Below the pieces are notes generated by a model. It had not been told where the DNA came from, made no database searches, and saw only the letters and a list, made by a program, of their open reading frames with translations. A stretch of DNA of 64,000 nucleotides from positions 1 to 64,000 of the forward strand of contig JBKBSO010000012.1 of assembly GCA_046291695.1 (NCBI GenBank). Reading direction: 5' to 3'. This document shows positions 16,643 to 25,958 of the stretch, one piece after another. The translations under genes and the position numbers were made by a program. Position 1 is the stretch's first letter. Every line of letters begins with the position of its first letter. Source of the DNA: PNNG01 sp046291695. GTDB taxonomy: Bacteria > Bacteroidota > Bacteroidia > UBA7662.

Positions 16643-17883
16643 TAGTATAAAGTTATGTCTTTGCCTTCGACGTCTAGGACACGTCCATTTTCTCTTACAA
16701 TCTCTATCAAGGCCGTCAACTCTTCTTGTGATCGGCCTCTTAACAACATTACTCCCACGCGATCAGAACTTGTCAAGTTACCCTGCAGGACATCATTCCT
16801 GTTCTTGTAGGTCTTGATATGCACCACATTAATGTGGTTCTTTAGATTTTCTGAAATTTCCAAATCACTAAAAACCCCTTTCTTACCGTAAAAATAGAAA
16901 TCAAAATGAACCCAATTATCTTGCACTATATTTAGTGTGTTCTTTATTCCTAAAAAAGTGTTTAAAGATACTTCAACTAAATTGCATCCAGTTTTTTTCT
17001 GAATGATGTCATAGTTGTCGCCGCCGCCAATGCGTGGGGAGAATTCCAAAATATAGAACTCGCCATCTCGTAATATGGCTTGAACAATGAGATTAACATT
17101 CTTTAATTCGAAGGCTGAAATGATTTTTTCAACTTGATATTTAAAATCAGTTATTTCTTTATCATTTAATTGTGCGGGCCAAAAGGACCCTGAAATTTGT
17201 TCAACTTCATCCATCGATTTGCCATTAGTCTTTTTCACCCTCTCTCGAGTCATTACCAATTGAAAATCATTTTCATCCACGTAACAGTCCGCCGCAATTT
17301 CTCTTCCTATGATAAACTCTTCTAGAATTAAATCTCCATTTCTAGCGACTGAGCGAGACTTCTGAATGGCTTGTTCAAGCGAACCCTCGTGATAAACTCT
17401 TATAACCCCTTTCGATCCATTCCCGTCGACCGGCTTGACGATAAGTGGAAATCTTAATCCCTTTGCGTTTATTAAATCGAAATAATTAGCTTCCGAGCTG
17501 GAAATATTCACATATTTAGCTGTTCTTATTCCAAAATCAATTAAGCCCTTTTTCATCGTACTTTTGTTGGCAATTTTCATTGCAGTTTCATACGAATAGG
17601 GGATTGGAAGGCCCAGTCTTTCTCCAACATAAACGGCTGTCACATTTGCCTGGTCCACACAGCTCGAGACGACCAGGTCTACTTTCTCCTCTGAAGCAAT
17701 TGTCATAACTGCATTAGGATCGAGCGTGCTTGCAAGAATGTGTTTATCTGCAAAATGCTTGGCCGGCGGCTTTGGAAGATAATCAACCAAAATCGTGTAA
17801 AAGCCAGCTTTTCTTAGGATGTTGAGTAATTCTATGTGAGGAAAAGTTCCCCCAAGAACAATTGCCTTTTTATTCTGATTCAT
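16642..17883 (-). CDS. ATP-grasp carboxylate-amine ligase
   Basis: This 413-residue protein has a PreATP-grasp part (VLGGTFPHIELLNILRKAGF) followed by an ATP-grasp domain. Lys150 lies in FPLIVKPV, the nucleotide-binding GNGSKGV at 154-160, EEFIIGREIAAD at 188-199, and the metal-binding ILEFSPRIGGG near 276-286. Such ligases activate a carboxylate as acyl phosphate and couple it to an amine. A roughly 90-residue C-terminal lid follows. In this operon it could join the product of the small-molecule block to an amino sugar or amino acid, which is inference. It is four bases from the decarboxylase-like gene. Confidence 0.88.
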   Translation of the reverse strand: MNQNKKAIVLGGTFPHIELLNILRKAGFYTILVDYLPKPPAKHFADKHILASTLDPNAVMTIASEEKVDLVVSSCVDQANVTAVYVGERLGLPIPYSYETAMKIANKSTMKKGLIDFGIRTAKYVNISSSEANYFDLINAKGLRFPLIVKPVDGNGSKGVIRVYHEGSLEQAIQKSRSVARNGDLILEEFIIGREIAADCYVDENDFQLVMTRERVKKTNGKSMDEVEQISGSFWPAQLNDKEITDFKYQVEKIISAFELKNVNLIVQAILRDGEFYILEFSPRIGGGDNYDIIQKKTGCNLVEVSLNTFLGIKNTLNIVQDNWVHFDFYFYGKKGVFSDLEISENLKNHINVVHIKTYKNRNDVLQGNLTSSDRVGVMLLRGRSQEELTALIEIVRENGRVLDVEGKDITLY

Positions 17884-17887
17884 TCAA

Positions 17888-19015
17888 TTATGATAAAAAT
17901 GCCTGACGATGCTCTTGAAGATCAAACTTCAATACAGGCATATCTGACCTCATTCCCTTTCGTATTAGAACCTCAATAAAATAAGGTCCCTGGCCATCAT
18001 TTTTTTTAATGGATTCAATTTCAGCAACCAGGCCTTTAGCAGAAATGATTTGTTTATCGCCCACTTTATATCCTGATGTTTTGGCTATTTCATGCAGACT
18101 GATCTGCGCAGTCGCCGAATTTTGACCACCTACTGATTCGTGAACGCCATTGTTTAGAACGACATGTAAGAATTTTTTACACTGCTTCAATTGCGCATTG
18201 ACAGGAAATGCGCCCAAGTGCATCAAAGCTGCTGCATCACCATCAATGCAAACAACAGAGCGTTCAGGCCGTCCAATAGCAATACCTGTAGCTATTGAAG
18301 ATGTGTGTCCCATGGCTCCGACATTTAAAAAGTCATTGCAATGTGGTTCTCCACGCAGCCTTCTAACTTCATAAAGCTCACGTGTAGCCCTTCCAGTTGA
18401 AGCAACAAAAATGGTATCGGACTCCATTGCCTCAACAAGAGCATGAATTGCCTCTTCTCTGCTCATTAATTTCAAATCATCTTCAAATCCGCTCTTCTCC
18501 CCACGTTCTAAAACACCTTTTGGAACAATTAATGCAACAGGACTGTTGCTAACTTTTGCTGTTTCAACTGCCCATATTAGATCCGACTCAACACCATCGT
18601 CTGAATTACTTAATTTCCTCCACGGTATATCAACATCCTCCATAAGGATAGGAGTCAAAACACCTTGTTTAGTGTGCTGTGGATGGTCCTTTCCTTCTGG
18701 GTTTCCTCTCCAACCAATCAATAATATCATTGGAACACCATAAACACTTGGATGAGTGAGCGAAATTAATGGATTCATCGCATTACCGATGCCAGAATTC
18801 TGCATGTATACAAGTGGTACATCTCCTGTTGCCATTTGGTGGCCTGCAGCTAATCCTACGGCATTACCTTCATTCGCGGCAATGACATGATTATTCTGGT
18901 CCCAATTATTCTCAATATGAAGACAAAAATCATTAAGCAATGTATCTGGTACGCCAGAAATGAATGTGACATTCAACCTTCTGAGCGTTTGCTCCATTTT
19001 ATGTAAATCAATCAT
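17888..19015 (-). CDS. Phosphonopyruvate decarboxylase-like TPP enzyme
   Basis: The 375-residue thiamine-diphosphate enzyme resembles phosphonopyruvate and sulfopyruvate decarboxylases. The N-terminal PYR domain shows FISGVPDTLLNDF, NEGNAVGLAAGHQMATG with the catalytic Glu49, and YMQNSGIGNAMNPL. LIGWRGNPEGKDHPQHTKQG is characteristic of the phosphonopyruvate group. The PP domain has VGAMGHTSSIATG and the TPP motif from DGD (258-260) to NN (288-289). In that pathway it would make phosphonoacetaldehyde, but no PEP mutase is visible in the window, so a related 3-substituted pyruvate may be the real substrate. It is two bases from the MmgE/PrpD gene. Confidence 0.85.
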   Translation of the reverse strand: MIDLHKMEQTLRRLNVTFISGVPDTLLNDFCLHIENNWDQNNHVIAANEGNAVGLAAGHQMATGDVPLVYMQNSGIGNAMNPLISLTHPSVYGVPMILLIGWRGNPEGKDHPQHTKQGVLTPILMEDVDIPWRKLSNSDDGVESDLIWAVETAKVSNSPVALIVPKGVLERGEKSGFEDDLKLMSREEAIHALVEAMESDTIFVASTGRATRELYEVRRLRGEPHCNDFLNVGAMGHTSSIATGIAIGRPERSVVCIDGDAAALMHLGAFPVNAQLKQCKKFLHVVLNNGVHESVGGQNSATAQISLHEIAKTSGYKVGDKQIISAKGLVAEIESIKKNDGQGPYFIEVLIRKGMRSDMPVLKFDLQEHRQAFLS

Positions 19016-19017
19016 AA

Positions 19018-20367
19018 TTATACCTTTTTTAAAAGTTCATTCAAGTTAAAAGGCTCATCAAACAAAAGGTTTGAGACATACAGTACTTTCTGCTTATCCA
19101 TCCCGCCTAAGCCAGCCAATTCTTGGAATTTTGATGCAAGTTCTATATCGCTCAATTTATTTTCAGGCTCCCCCTTGGGATATTCAACCAATTCATTCAG
19201 CGAGGTGCTATTTCGAAAAGTAATTGTCACTGATGCAATTGATTTCTTCGGGAAGGACTCTGTAAACGCTTCATTGCTTACAACCCTTACTTTTTTTGTC
19301 AGCTCAACAATATTTACGTTCGCAACGGTTTCATCGGTAAATGATTGCATACCTCCAAACCTATTGTAGATTGAAGTAGCCACACTAAACGGAATACTCA
19401 TTTTTGCAGAAGAAACGTTCGGAATTATCACATGGTCATGATTTCTAACTGCCAAATCATAGGTCTGTACCAAAATCTCATCAACCTCACTCAAATTTAT
19501 TGTTTGAGCTTGAGTCAACTTCAAACTGGCCTCAATAGCGGGATGACAATATCTGCATGCAGCATATGGTTTGATATAGATGTCAAAAATTGCATAGTTC
19601 CTGTTTATTGGGACTAACTCGTCAACACTAAAGTTCCTTGTAAATTTATTCAAAAACCCAAGTTCTCCTGAAAACACGTCATCTGGCACGCTTAACCCTG
19701 CCTCAGCTACAAGAAATGCCATGACAGCATTCTTGGCAGCATTGCCAACATTAAAAGGCTTCATCTGCGAGCTATCTTCAAGGGCTTTCAAAGAACCTGA
19801 AGCAGAAAGTGCTGCAATTGAGATAGATGCCTTTAATACTTCGGGGCTTTTACTCAACATCACACACATGCCAGCTGCAGCTCCTATTGCCCCTACTGTG
19901 CCTGTGGCATGAAATCCAAGCTTTTTGTGAGAAGGTTGGATTGCATTCGCTAACCGAATGGTTGCCTCATAACCAATAATAATCCCTTTTAAAAACAGCT
20001 CCGTCGTAACATTTCTATTTTCTACCAAAGAAAACAGGGCTGACAATACCGGTGTACCTGGGTGAACAATTCCAGAATTAACCCCATCATCTAATTCAAC
20101 AGCGTGTGAAATGTATCCATTTAAAAAGGCAGCTGATTCAGGGCTTGTCCTTTTTTCAAAACCAATTACTTGGGATCCTCCTTCATTTACTGTAGGGAAT
20201 TGATTTACCAAGTTAACTGCTTGGGCGCCCATAAAACCTTTCCCAGCATATAAAACCCCAAGATAATCTACCAAACACCTAATCGCTTCATGATTAAGTT
20301 CTTTGGTCAGTGGTTTTAGGGAAAGCTGATATAAATAATGAACAAAATCGTCTGTAATATTCTTCAT
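19018..20367 (-). CDS. MmgE/PrpD family protein
   Basis: The 449-residue protein has the all-helical plus lid fold of 2-methylcitrate dehydratase and cis-aconitate decarboxylase. Markers are SHAVELDDG, GIVHPGTPVLSALF, GYEATIRLANAI, KKLGFHATGTVGAIGAAAG and KPYAACRYCHPAIEA. Family members dehydrate or decarboxylate tricarboxylic acids. Here the neighbours are a CitE-like C-C lyase, an aldo/keto reductase and a decarboxylase, which suggests a branched-acid route rather than propionate breakdown (no prpB/prpC). The substrate remains unknown. It is ten bases downstream of the reductase. Confidence 0.88.
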   Translation of the reverse strand: MKNITDDFVHYLYQLSLKPLTKELNHEAIRCLVDYLGVLYAGKGFMGAQAVNLVNQFPTVNEGGSQVIGFEKRTSPESAAFLNGYISHAVELDDGVNSGIVHPGTPVLSALFSLVENRNVTTELFLKGIIIGYEATIRLANAIQPSHKKLGFHATGTVGAIGAAAGMCVMLSKSPEVLKASISIAALSASGSLKALEDSSQMKPFNVGNAAKNAVMAFLVAEAGLSVPDDVFSGELGFLNKFTRNFSVDELVPINRNYAIFDIYIKPYAACRYCHPAIEASLKLTQAQTINLSEVDEILVQTYDLAVRNHDHVIIPNVSSAKMSIPFSVATSIYNRFGGMQSFTDETVANVNIVELTKKVRVVSNEAFTESFPKKSIASVTITFRNSTSLNELVEYPKGEPENKLSDIELASKFQELAGLGGMDKQKVLYVSNLLFDEPFNLNELLKKV

Positions 20368-20376
20368 ATTATGGTT

Positions 20377-21336
20377 TTAGCCTTTAAAAAAATAAAAATA
20401 CGGAGGGCTATCGTTTTTGGTAATTTGCCATGCCATGTCAAATGCATCCACTAGTTCTTCAGGTAAGGCGGCAGCATCTACAGCATCCAAGTTTGAAATC
20501 AATTGATCTTGGCTTGATGCACCTAAAATAATTGCATCCCCATTTTCGTATTCCAAAAGAGAGTGATGAACAAGCCAACGATATGCTGCTGCTGCGGGTG
20601 TGATTCCAAAATCGTTAGCAACAGAAACAATCATCTGAATCGCATTAAAAAAATCTCTTTTCCAATACCGCTGCCTATAGCTTGCAAGTCTTTGAAATCT
20701 TCCCATTTCAGGTTCAGCATCAAAATTCAATTGTTTACCACTTAATAGCCCTCCCGCCAAAGGATTAAATCCATAAAAACTCATTTTGAACTCCCTCAAA
20801 CATGAAAATAACTCAGCTTCTACATTACGACTTACTGCATTATACAGGCCTTGATAAACAATAGGTGGTGGCACGCTTAATTTGCCACACAAATGATAAA
20901 TATCCGCAACCATCCATGCGGGAAAATTGCTTAAACCGAAATTATTAACCTTTCCCTCATTGTATAAATCAGCATACCCCTCCAAGGCACTTTGAACAGG
21001 CGTATTTGCATCTGGCATATGTAAGTAAAGCATATCAACTTTCCTCAAATTCATTCGGTTCAAAGACTCTTGGCACTGGCTTATCACTGCTTCCCTATTG
21101 AGTTTTCCGGAAACCCGAGGATTGGCTTTAGTTGCTACTGACAAATTTTCATCGGAAAACTCCGGCAATAATTGCCCTATCATTACCTCTGTTGTGCCTT
21201 CATTGTAGACATAGGCAGCATCAAGTTCCTTAAATCCTCGCGAAACACAAGAATTAATCATTAGTTGTGCCGCTTTAAGGTCCACTTGTGGTCCGAAGTT
21301 CATGGTGCCTAGAACAACTTTCATCTGATTTTCCAT
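20377..21336 (-). CDS. Aldo/keto reductase
   Basis: This 319-residue protein is an NADPH-dependent (beta/alpha)8 reductase, most like the aflatoxin-aldehyde reductase group (AKR7). The tetrad is visible as Asp39 and Tyr44 in ELDAAYVYNEG, Lys70 in VATKANPR and His106 in LYLHMPD. GLSNFPAWMV and FNPLAGGLLSG are other family motifs. It would reduce an aldehyde or ketone to an alcohol, possibly the aldehyde made by the decarboxylase-like enzyme two genes downstream. An internal ATG five codons in gives a shorter, equally plausible start. Confidence 0.9.
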   Translation of the reverse strand: MENQMKVVLGTMNFGPQVDLKAAQLMINSCVSRGFKELDAAYVYNEGTTEVMIGQLLPEFSDENLSVATKANPRVSGKLNREAVISQCQESLNRMNLRKVDMLYLHMPDANTPVQSALEGYADLYNEGKVNNFGLSNFPAWMVADIYHLCGKLSVPPPIVYQGLYNAVSRNVEAELFSCLREFKMSFYGFNPLAGGLLSGKQLNFDAEPEMGRFQRLASYRQRYWKRDFFNAIQMIVSVANDFGITPAAAAYRWLVHHSLLEYENGDAIILGASSQDQLISNLDAVDAAALPEELVDAFDMAWQITKNDSPPYFYFFKG

Positions 21337-21359
21337 CCTTTTATCACAATTCTGATTTC

Positions 21360-22502
21360 CTATCCTCTAATCAACCTTATATAAGATAGCCCATCTTCAA
21401 CAACACCATACGCTTTTGCCCGATAATGAACTTTCAATGCCCAACTGCGATGCGGATTGATCTCGTTCATCTTGTTATCGTTCCGACTTTTGATCACTCC
21501 CCCCGAAGTGTTCAAAATCTGTTCTGCATCATCAAATTCTTCTTTGGTGACCGCTTGCATGGCATTCACGAAGCGCGCATGAGAAGGGTGAATGATGGTT
21601 TTTCCCACAAAGCCATTTGCCTTGTCAAGAACAACTTCTCTCAGCAAGCCGTCCACAGCTTCATTGATGATTTCATATCTATTCAGTAAGGATAAGTGAA
21701 TATTCTTTTCGATTACGTGATCCAAATTATCGTTGGCATCCGCCAAAAAATACTCCCAAACCGGTCCTGAAATGACATAATCATCTTGGGCACGTCCAAA
21801 AAAATTCAAAATATCAGTCAATGAATCCTTAACGGTCAGAATATCATAAATAGAATAGTTAACCCCCCGTCGAACTGCAAAAAGTGATGATAAATCGGTA
21901 CCACCAATTCTAATATTCAAAATCAAATCCTGAAACGGGGTTAACAGTTGCTTTACAGCCAACAATTCATTTTCCCGCGTCTCTTTGTAAGCTATATCCT
22001 TGCCCTCCAAAAGCGGCATACCATACAATTTGGACTTGTGAACTTGATTCAAATGGTACAAAACGCTCAAATAATCAGCGCCATTGTAACTGGTGAACTT
22101 AGGAAATACGAATCCGGATAAAATGTTAATGTGTTCCGATTTTAATCGAGTAGCGAAACGATTGAATTGAGCTGTATTCCTAACACGTACAAAGGTCAAT
22201 GGAACATCGCCAAGCTTAATTCTACCAGCTTGGACTGCAGCATCAAGCGATTCAAGATGCTGTAAAATGTTTTCTTCAGCCTTGGTTAACTCACTTTCAT
22301 CTATCGCATCCTCGCAGCACATGACCATAGAAGTATAGTCCAAATTTTCACCCTCAATGATTTTGTTCGCCACGGACCTTGTTCCTGGCATGTAAAGCGT
22401 GGCACCCAAACAATATTGAAGCAATCCCTTTTCGGTGTTCTTATCAAAGACCACGGGAGGCTCAACAAATTGAAATGCCGAATTATATCTATGATGAATC
22501 AT
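21360..22502 (-). CDS. HpcH/HpaI aldolase / CitE-like C-C bond lyase
   Basis: The 380-residue TIM-barrel protein belongs to the citrate-lyase-beta-like group. It has CLGATLYMPGTR near residue 31, MVMCCEDAIDE with acidic metal ligands, LNIRIGGTDLSSLF, and NGFVGKTIIHPSHARFVNAM near the end. These features match the C-C bond lyase subgroup, which cleaves or forms acyl-pyruvate or acyl-glyoxylate bonds. It is longer than canonical CitE because of an extended C-terminus rich in basic residues. It is not PEP mutase, as the EDKxxxxxNS motif is absent. Seven bases separate it from the U32-like gene upstream. Confidence 0.82.
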   Translation of the reverse strand: MIHHRYNSAFQFVEPPVVFDKNTEKGLLQYCLGATLYMPGTRSVANKIIEGENLDYTSMVMCCEDAIDESELTKAEENILQHLESLDAAVQAGRIKLGDVPLTFVRVRNTAQFNRFATRLKSEHINILSGFVFPKFTSYNGADYLSVLYHLNQVHKSKLYGMPLLEGKDIAYKETRENELLAVKQLLTPFQDLILNIRIGGTDLSSLFAVRRGVNYSIYDILTVKDSLTDILNFFGRAQDDYVISGPVWEYFLADANDNLDHVIEKNIHLSLLNRYEIINEAVDGLLREVVLDKANGFVGKTIIHPSHARFVNAMQAVTKEEFDDAEQILNTSGGVIKSRNDNKMNEINPHRSWALKVHYRAKAYGVVEDGLSYIRLIRG

Positions 22503-22508
22503 AGTCTG

Positions 22509-23402
22509 TTATTTGATAGAACCAAACGCTGATCCAATGGCTTCTGGATAATAAACGTCAATCATACGCTTTACCAAACTCACTTGCTTGGCCCGCTGTT
22601 TTGCCTCAGCCGCGTTGGTATCATGGCTATGTGTTTTTGCAACAGAACCACCTGTCTTCAGATAAATTGGTGCTGCAACCTTGATCATTGCAGGCACTTC
22701 ATAATGCCTTATGAAACCACCAGTGGAAGCTGGATTTTCGGTATGCAAATCGAGTGGAATATCTATGGCCTGTCTAATCGATGACATCATTTGTATCTGA
22801 ATATCACGAACAGGGTTAAAGGAATCTGCTCCTATGCCTTCGAGTAGTTTTGCAGAGCAAGGATTCCCGTGTCCAGCGTGAGCTGACACTTTAAATTTAC
22901 AGTCACTCGGTATTTCTCCCCTCTTGCGCATTTCATTAAACACCCATAGTGAGCCTTCATCGTAAACTAAAAACGATTTGCAGCCGAGCGAAACACCGCG
23001 GTAAACTTCCTCCATAGCCCGAACAATCTGCTCTTGACCACGTAATCTATATCCCATGCGCTGACCCTCAGGGGTATTTACTGATGCACTCGTATCTGTA
23101 GTGGCTCTTGGCCCGATCGATAGCACCAATTCTACCCTTCCTTCTGAGGCCATATGTACCATTTCTTGCATTTCGCCGTCTGTGAGAAGCATGATACCTT
23201 TTGTTTGGGTCACGCGATGGATGATCAAGTCTAAATGCTTGACCTCTTCCAATAGTGACTTCATAGCAGATGGTCCTTGAATGCCCGGAACCTCAAACCT
23301 ATATTGGGCTCCATCTGAAAAGGTTTTGCTGGATTTTTCCAAGGCGTAGCCATCACTTGAAGGCATGCCAATTGATTCTAAAAATTTCCGTGATTTTTCC
23401 AT
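22509..23402 (-). CDS. TIM-barrel protein of the peptidase-U32-like group
   Basis: This 297-residue protein has a barrel-like alternation of strands and helices with QYRFEVPGIQGPSAMKSLL, HRVTQTKGIMLLTDGEM, RVELVLSIGPRA, FKVSAHAGHGNPCSAKLL and IPLDLHTENPASTGGFIRHY. It resembles proteins annotated as U32-type peptidases that lack a proven peptidase function. A His-rich TKTHSHDTNAAEA stretch near the C-terminus could bind metal. Its place between the aminotransferase and the CitE-like lyase suggests a metabolic role in the same pathway. I am unsure of the family and do not assign a reaction. Confidence 0.6.
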   Translation of the reverse strand: MEKSRKFLESIGMPSSDGYALEKSSKTFSDGAQYRFEVPGIQGPSAMKSLLEEVKHLDLIIHRVTQTKGIMLLTDGEMQEMVHMASEGRVELVLSIGPRATTDTSASVNTPEGQRMGYRLRGQEQIVRAMEEVYRGVSLGCKSFLVYDEGSLWVFNEMRKRGEIPSDCKFKVSAHAGHGNPCSAKLLEGIGADSFNPVRDIQIQMMSSIRQAIDIPLDLHTENPASTGGFIRHYEVPAMIKVAAPIYLKTGGSVAKTHSHDTNAAEAKQRAKQVSLVKRMIDVYYPEAIGSAFGSIK

Positions 23403-23424
23403 TATTTTCTGTTTATTGTTGAAT

Positions 23425-24525
23425 TCAATACAAGCCTTGAACAGCTTGATTGATGAGATTAACTATGGTATTCGCCTCTTTTGCAGTCAGGTCATGCGAT
23501 AGAGGTAAACACAAAACTCTTGATGCTATATCCTCAGCTATACTCATTTCATTATGACCTACATACGGCAGTTTACTTAAAGATGGATAAAAATACCTTC
23601 TTGGAAAAATGCTGTTCGCATTTAAAAGCTTAAGGCATTCAAGCAATACTTGCTCATTTTGAAATAATACGGGAAAATAACTGTAATTCCAGGTCGTAAA
23701 CCCTGAAATAGCCAAGGCACACACCTTAGAAAGGTCTAAACTTGACTGATAAATTTCCGTGACTTTGCTTCTATTAGCGATTATTTCATTCAAATGCGGC
23801 AACACTGCCAAACCCATGGCGGCTTGCAGTTCACTTATCTTGCCATTAATCCCAACACCATAAAAGTCTTCCGGGCCATTGTGTCCAAAATTGTGGGAAT
23901 AATAAATCTTGTGCCTAAGCTCAGGATCATTACAGAATATGGCACCGCCTTCACCTGTATGGAACAACTTGGTGGCATGAAAGCTACACGTACTCACATC
24001 ACCGTAGCTAAAGATGCTTTTGCCTTTGTACTTTACACCAAAACAATGTGCAGCATCATAAATCACCTTGAGCTTATGCTTTATCGCTATCTCTTCGATG
24101 GCTTCAATTTCACATGGATTTCCGAAAACATGCGTTGCTAAAATGCAGGTTGTTCTCTCCGTAATGGCCGCTTCTATTTTACTTGCATCAATCGTGAGGT
24201 ATTCCGGGTGAATATCAACAAATACTGGCGTGCATCCCTCCCAAACAATCGCAGAAGTGGTAGCCACATAACTGAATGGCGTGGTGATGATCTCTCCCTT
24301 TCCGCCCAATAACTTCAAAGCAATCTGAATAGGTATGGTCCCGTTGTTGGTAATCAAAATGTTGTCAATCTCAAGGTAGTCTTTGAGTTTGGCTTCCAAT
24401 TCAAGCACCAATTCACCTCGATTGGTGAGCCATTCATTATCGAAGGCACGCTTAATCTGGGCACTATATTCTTCTAAAGAAGGCAGGAAGGTTTTTGTAA
24501 CGTTAATTCGTTTCTGTTCTGTCAT
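23425..24525 (-). CDS. DegT/DnrJ/EryC1 sugar aminotransferase, VioA-like
   Basis: This 366-residue PLP enzyme converts a keto-sugar nucleotide to an amino sugar. PLP-binding Lys186 lies in SFHATKLFHTGEGG and Asp157 in IYDAAHCFGV; TNNGTIPIQIAL and TTPFSYVATT shape the active site. The N-terminus TKTFLPSLEEY with EWLTNRGE resembles VioA, which makes dTDP-4-amino-4,6-dideoxyglucose from the RmlB product. RmlB is present in the locus and no 3,4-ketoisomerase is seen, which supports a 4-amino product. The stop lies 22 bases before the U32-like gene, and the start overlaps the flippase gene by four bases. Confidence 0.92.
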   Translation of the reverse strand: MTEQKRINVTKTFLPSLEEYSAQIKRAFDNEWLTNRGELVLELEAKLKDYLEIDNILITNNGTIPIQIALKLLGGKGEIITTPFSYVATTSAIVWEGCTPVFVDIHPEYLTIDASKIEAAITERTTCILATHVFGNPCEIEAIEEIAIKHKLKVIYDAAHCFGVKYKGKSIFSYGDVSTCSFHATKLFHTGEGGAIFCNDPELRHKIYYSHNFGHNGPEDFYGVGINGKISELQAAMGLAVLPHLNEIIANRSKVTEIYQSSLDLSKVCALAISGFTTWNYSYFPVLFQNEQVLLECLKLLNANSIFPRRYFYPSLSKLPYVGHNEMSIAEDIASRVLCLPLSHDLTAKEANTIVNLINQAVQGLY

Positions 24526-25958
24526 TTCTTTGTTCTTAACAAAGCAAACAATTCTGCTTTTAATATTGTATATTCACGGCTCAACTTCATTTCACCTAAA
24601 ATCAAAATAAGCGCTCCCGCAAGCAAAAACTGAAAACCAAGGGTCTTGCCGGCGTTGTTAAATAACTCTGTTGAAATCATATATGTGGGAAAAGAAACAG
24701 CTATTGAAAAAAGCAATGACGGATAAATATCGCCTAATTGTTCTTTCCATCCATAATTGATTTTTCTACCTGACCAATATGCATTCAAGAAAAAAGCCAC
24801 ACAAGAATTAAAAAACATCCCTATGATCATTACTTCTATGCCTTTCCAAATACCCAAAGCAATAATTGGTAAAGCCATGAATTTCTTTATGATTTCAAGT
24901 TTCAAAAATAAATCTGATCGGCCTTGAACTTGAAGCATGTTTAAGTTCAGCGCATGTAATGGGTACAACATACCCACGAAACACATGAGTTGCAGGTAAG
25001 GCACAGCAGGCAACCATGCCTCCCCAATTAATACCAGGAGCAAATCTCGAGAAACAGCCGCTAGACCTAACATGAATAAAAAAGAAAGAAACATGGATGT
25101 TTTGATGATTTTCACGTAGCCAGCCTTAAGTGCTTCAGGGTTATCCTGTAAATTGGCTAAAAGAGGATAACTTACACGTCCAATAACGGAATTCAAATTT
25201 TCAGAGGGCAACTTTTTAAACTCATCTGCCTTTGTATAAAAACCTAGGTCAGAAGCAGAAAAATACTTCCCGATGATCAAATAATATATATTCTTGTAGC
25301 CCGTATTGATCAGCCCACTTATTAAAAGTTTACTCCCAAACCCAAACAATTCCTTGAAAGACTTTATACTAAAAAGCCACAAAGGACGCCAACTGCTTTT
25401 AAACCATATCGTTACGGTGTTTACACCATATCGAGTCAAGGTCAGCGCCACCAAGCTCCAAACTTCGAATCCTAAAAAGGCCATGGTTATGGAAACAATA
25501 CCTGAACTTAATGCGGCAATCAGTGATACTTGCGTTTGAACCTTAAAATTTACTTGTTTGGTAAATATAGTGCGTTGAATTAGCCCTCCAGCATTTAGAA
25601 TAAGCCCTATTGCCAGTACTCTCAATAATATAGTCAGCCTCGGTTCTTGAAAAAATTTGGAAATAAACGGGGCTGCTATAAATAGCATAGAAAATGCTAA
25701 GCAACTGACCACCAAATTAAAGTAAAAAACCGTAGAGTAGTCGGCGTCTGAACAATGCTTCTTTCGAATCAATGCACTGCCAAAGCCGCTGTCCACAAAA
25801 GATTGGGAAATTGCAATAAAAATAGTGAGCATCCCAATCAACCCGAAATCAGCTGGTAATAGCAATCTTGCAAGTACCAAACCTATGACAAATTGTACTC
25901 CTTGCCCTGCAAAACTATCAATGAAACTCCAAAAAAAACCTTGCCGACCTTTATGCAC
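24522..25958 (-). CDS. wzx: Wzx-like oligosaccharide flippase
   Basis: The 478-residue membrane protein has about 14 hydrophobic segments, the MOP-superfamily architecture. The start GFFWSFIDSFAGQGVQFVIG, LARLLLPADFGLIGM and a KADEFKKLPSENLNSVIGR loop are typical of the lipopolysaccharide flippase group (Polysacc_synt_3). It should move undecaprenyl-linked repeat units across the inner membrane for Wzy polymerisation. It is 131 bases downstream of the wzc stop, a larger spacing than elsewhere in the locus, so an internal promoter is possible. Confidence 0.92.
   Translation of the reverse strand: MHKGRQGFFWSFIDSFAGQGVQFVIGLVLARLLLPADFGLIGMLTIFIAISQSFVDSGFGSALIRKKHCSDADYSTVFYFNLVVSCLAFSMLFIAAPFISKFFQEPRLTILLRVLAIGLILNAGGLIQRTIFTKQVNFKVQTQVSLIAALSSGIVSITMAFLGFEVWSLVALTLTRYGVNTVTIWFKSSWRPLWLFSIKSFKELFGFGSKLLISGLINTGYKNIYYLIIGKYFSASDLGFYTKADEFKKLPSENLNSVIGRVSYPLLANLQDNPEALKAGYVKIIKTSMFLSFLFMLGLAAVSRDLLLVLIGEAWLPAVPYLQLMCFVGMLYPLHALNLNMLQVQGRSDLFLKLEIIKKFMALPIIALGIWKGIEVMIIGMFFNSCVAFFLNAYWSGRKINYGWKEQLGDIYPSLLFSIAVSFPTYMISTELFNNAGKTLGFQFLLAGALILILGEMKLSREYTILKAELFALLRTKK

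Noticed and set aside
22509..23402. PEP mutase / isocitrate lyase-like candidate next to the phosphonopyruvate-decarboxylase-like gene
   Set aside because: The EDKxxxxxNS motif is absent; the protein looks more like the U32-type TIM-barrel group.
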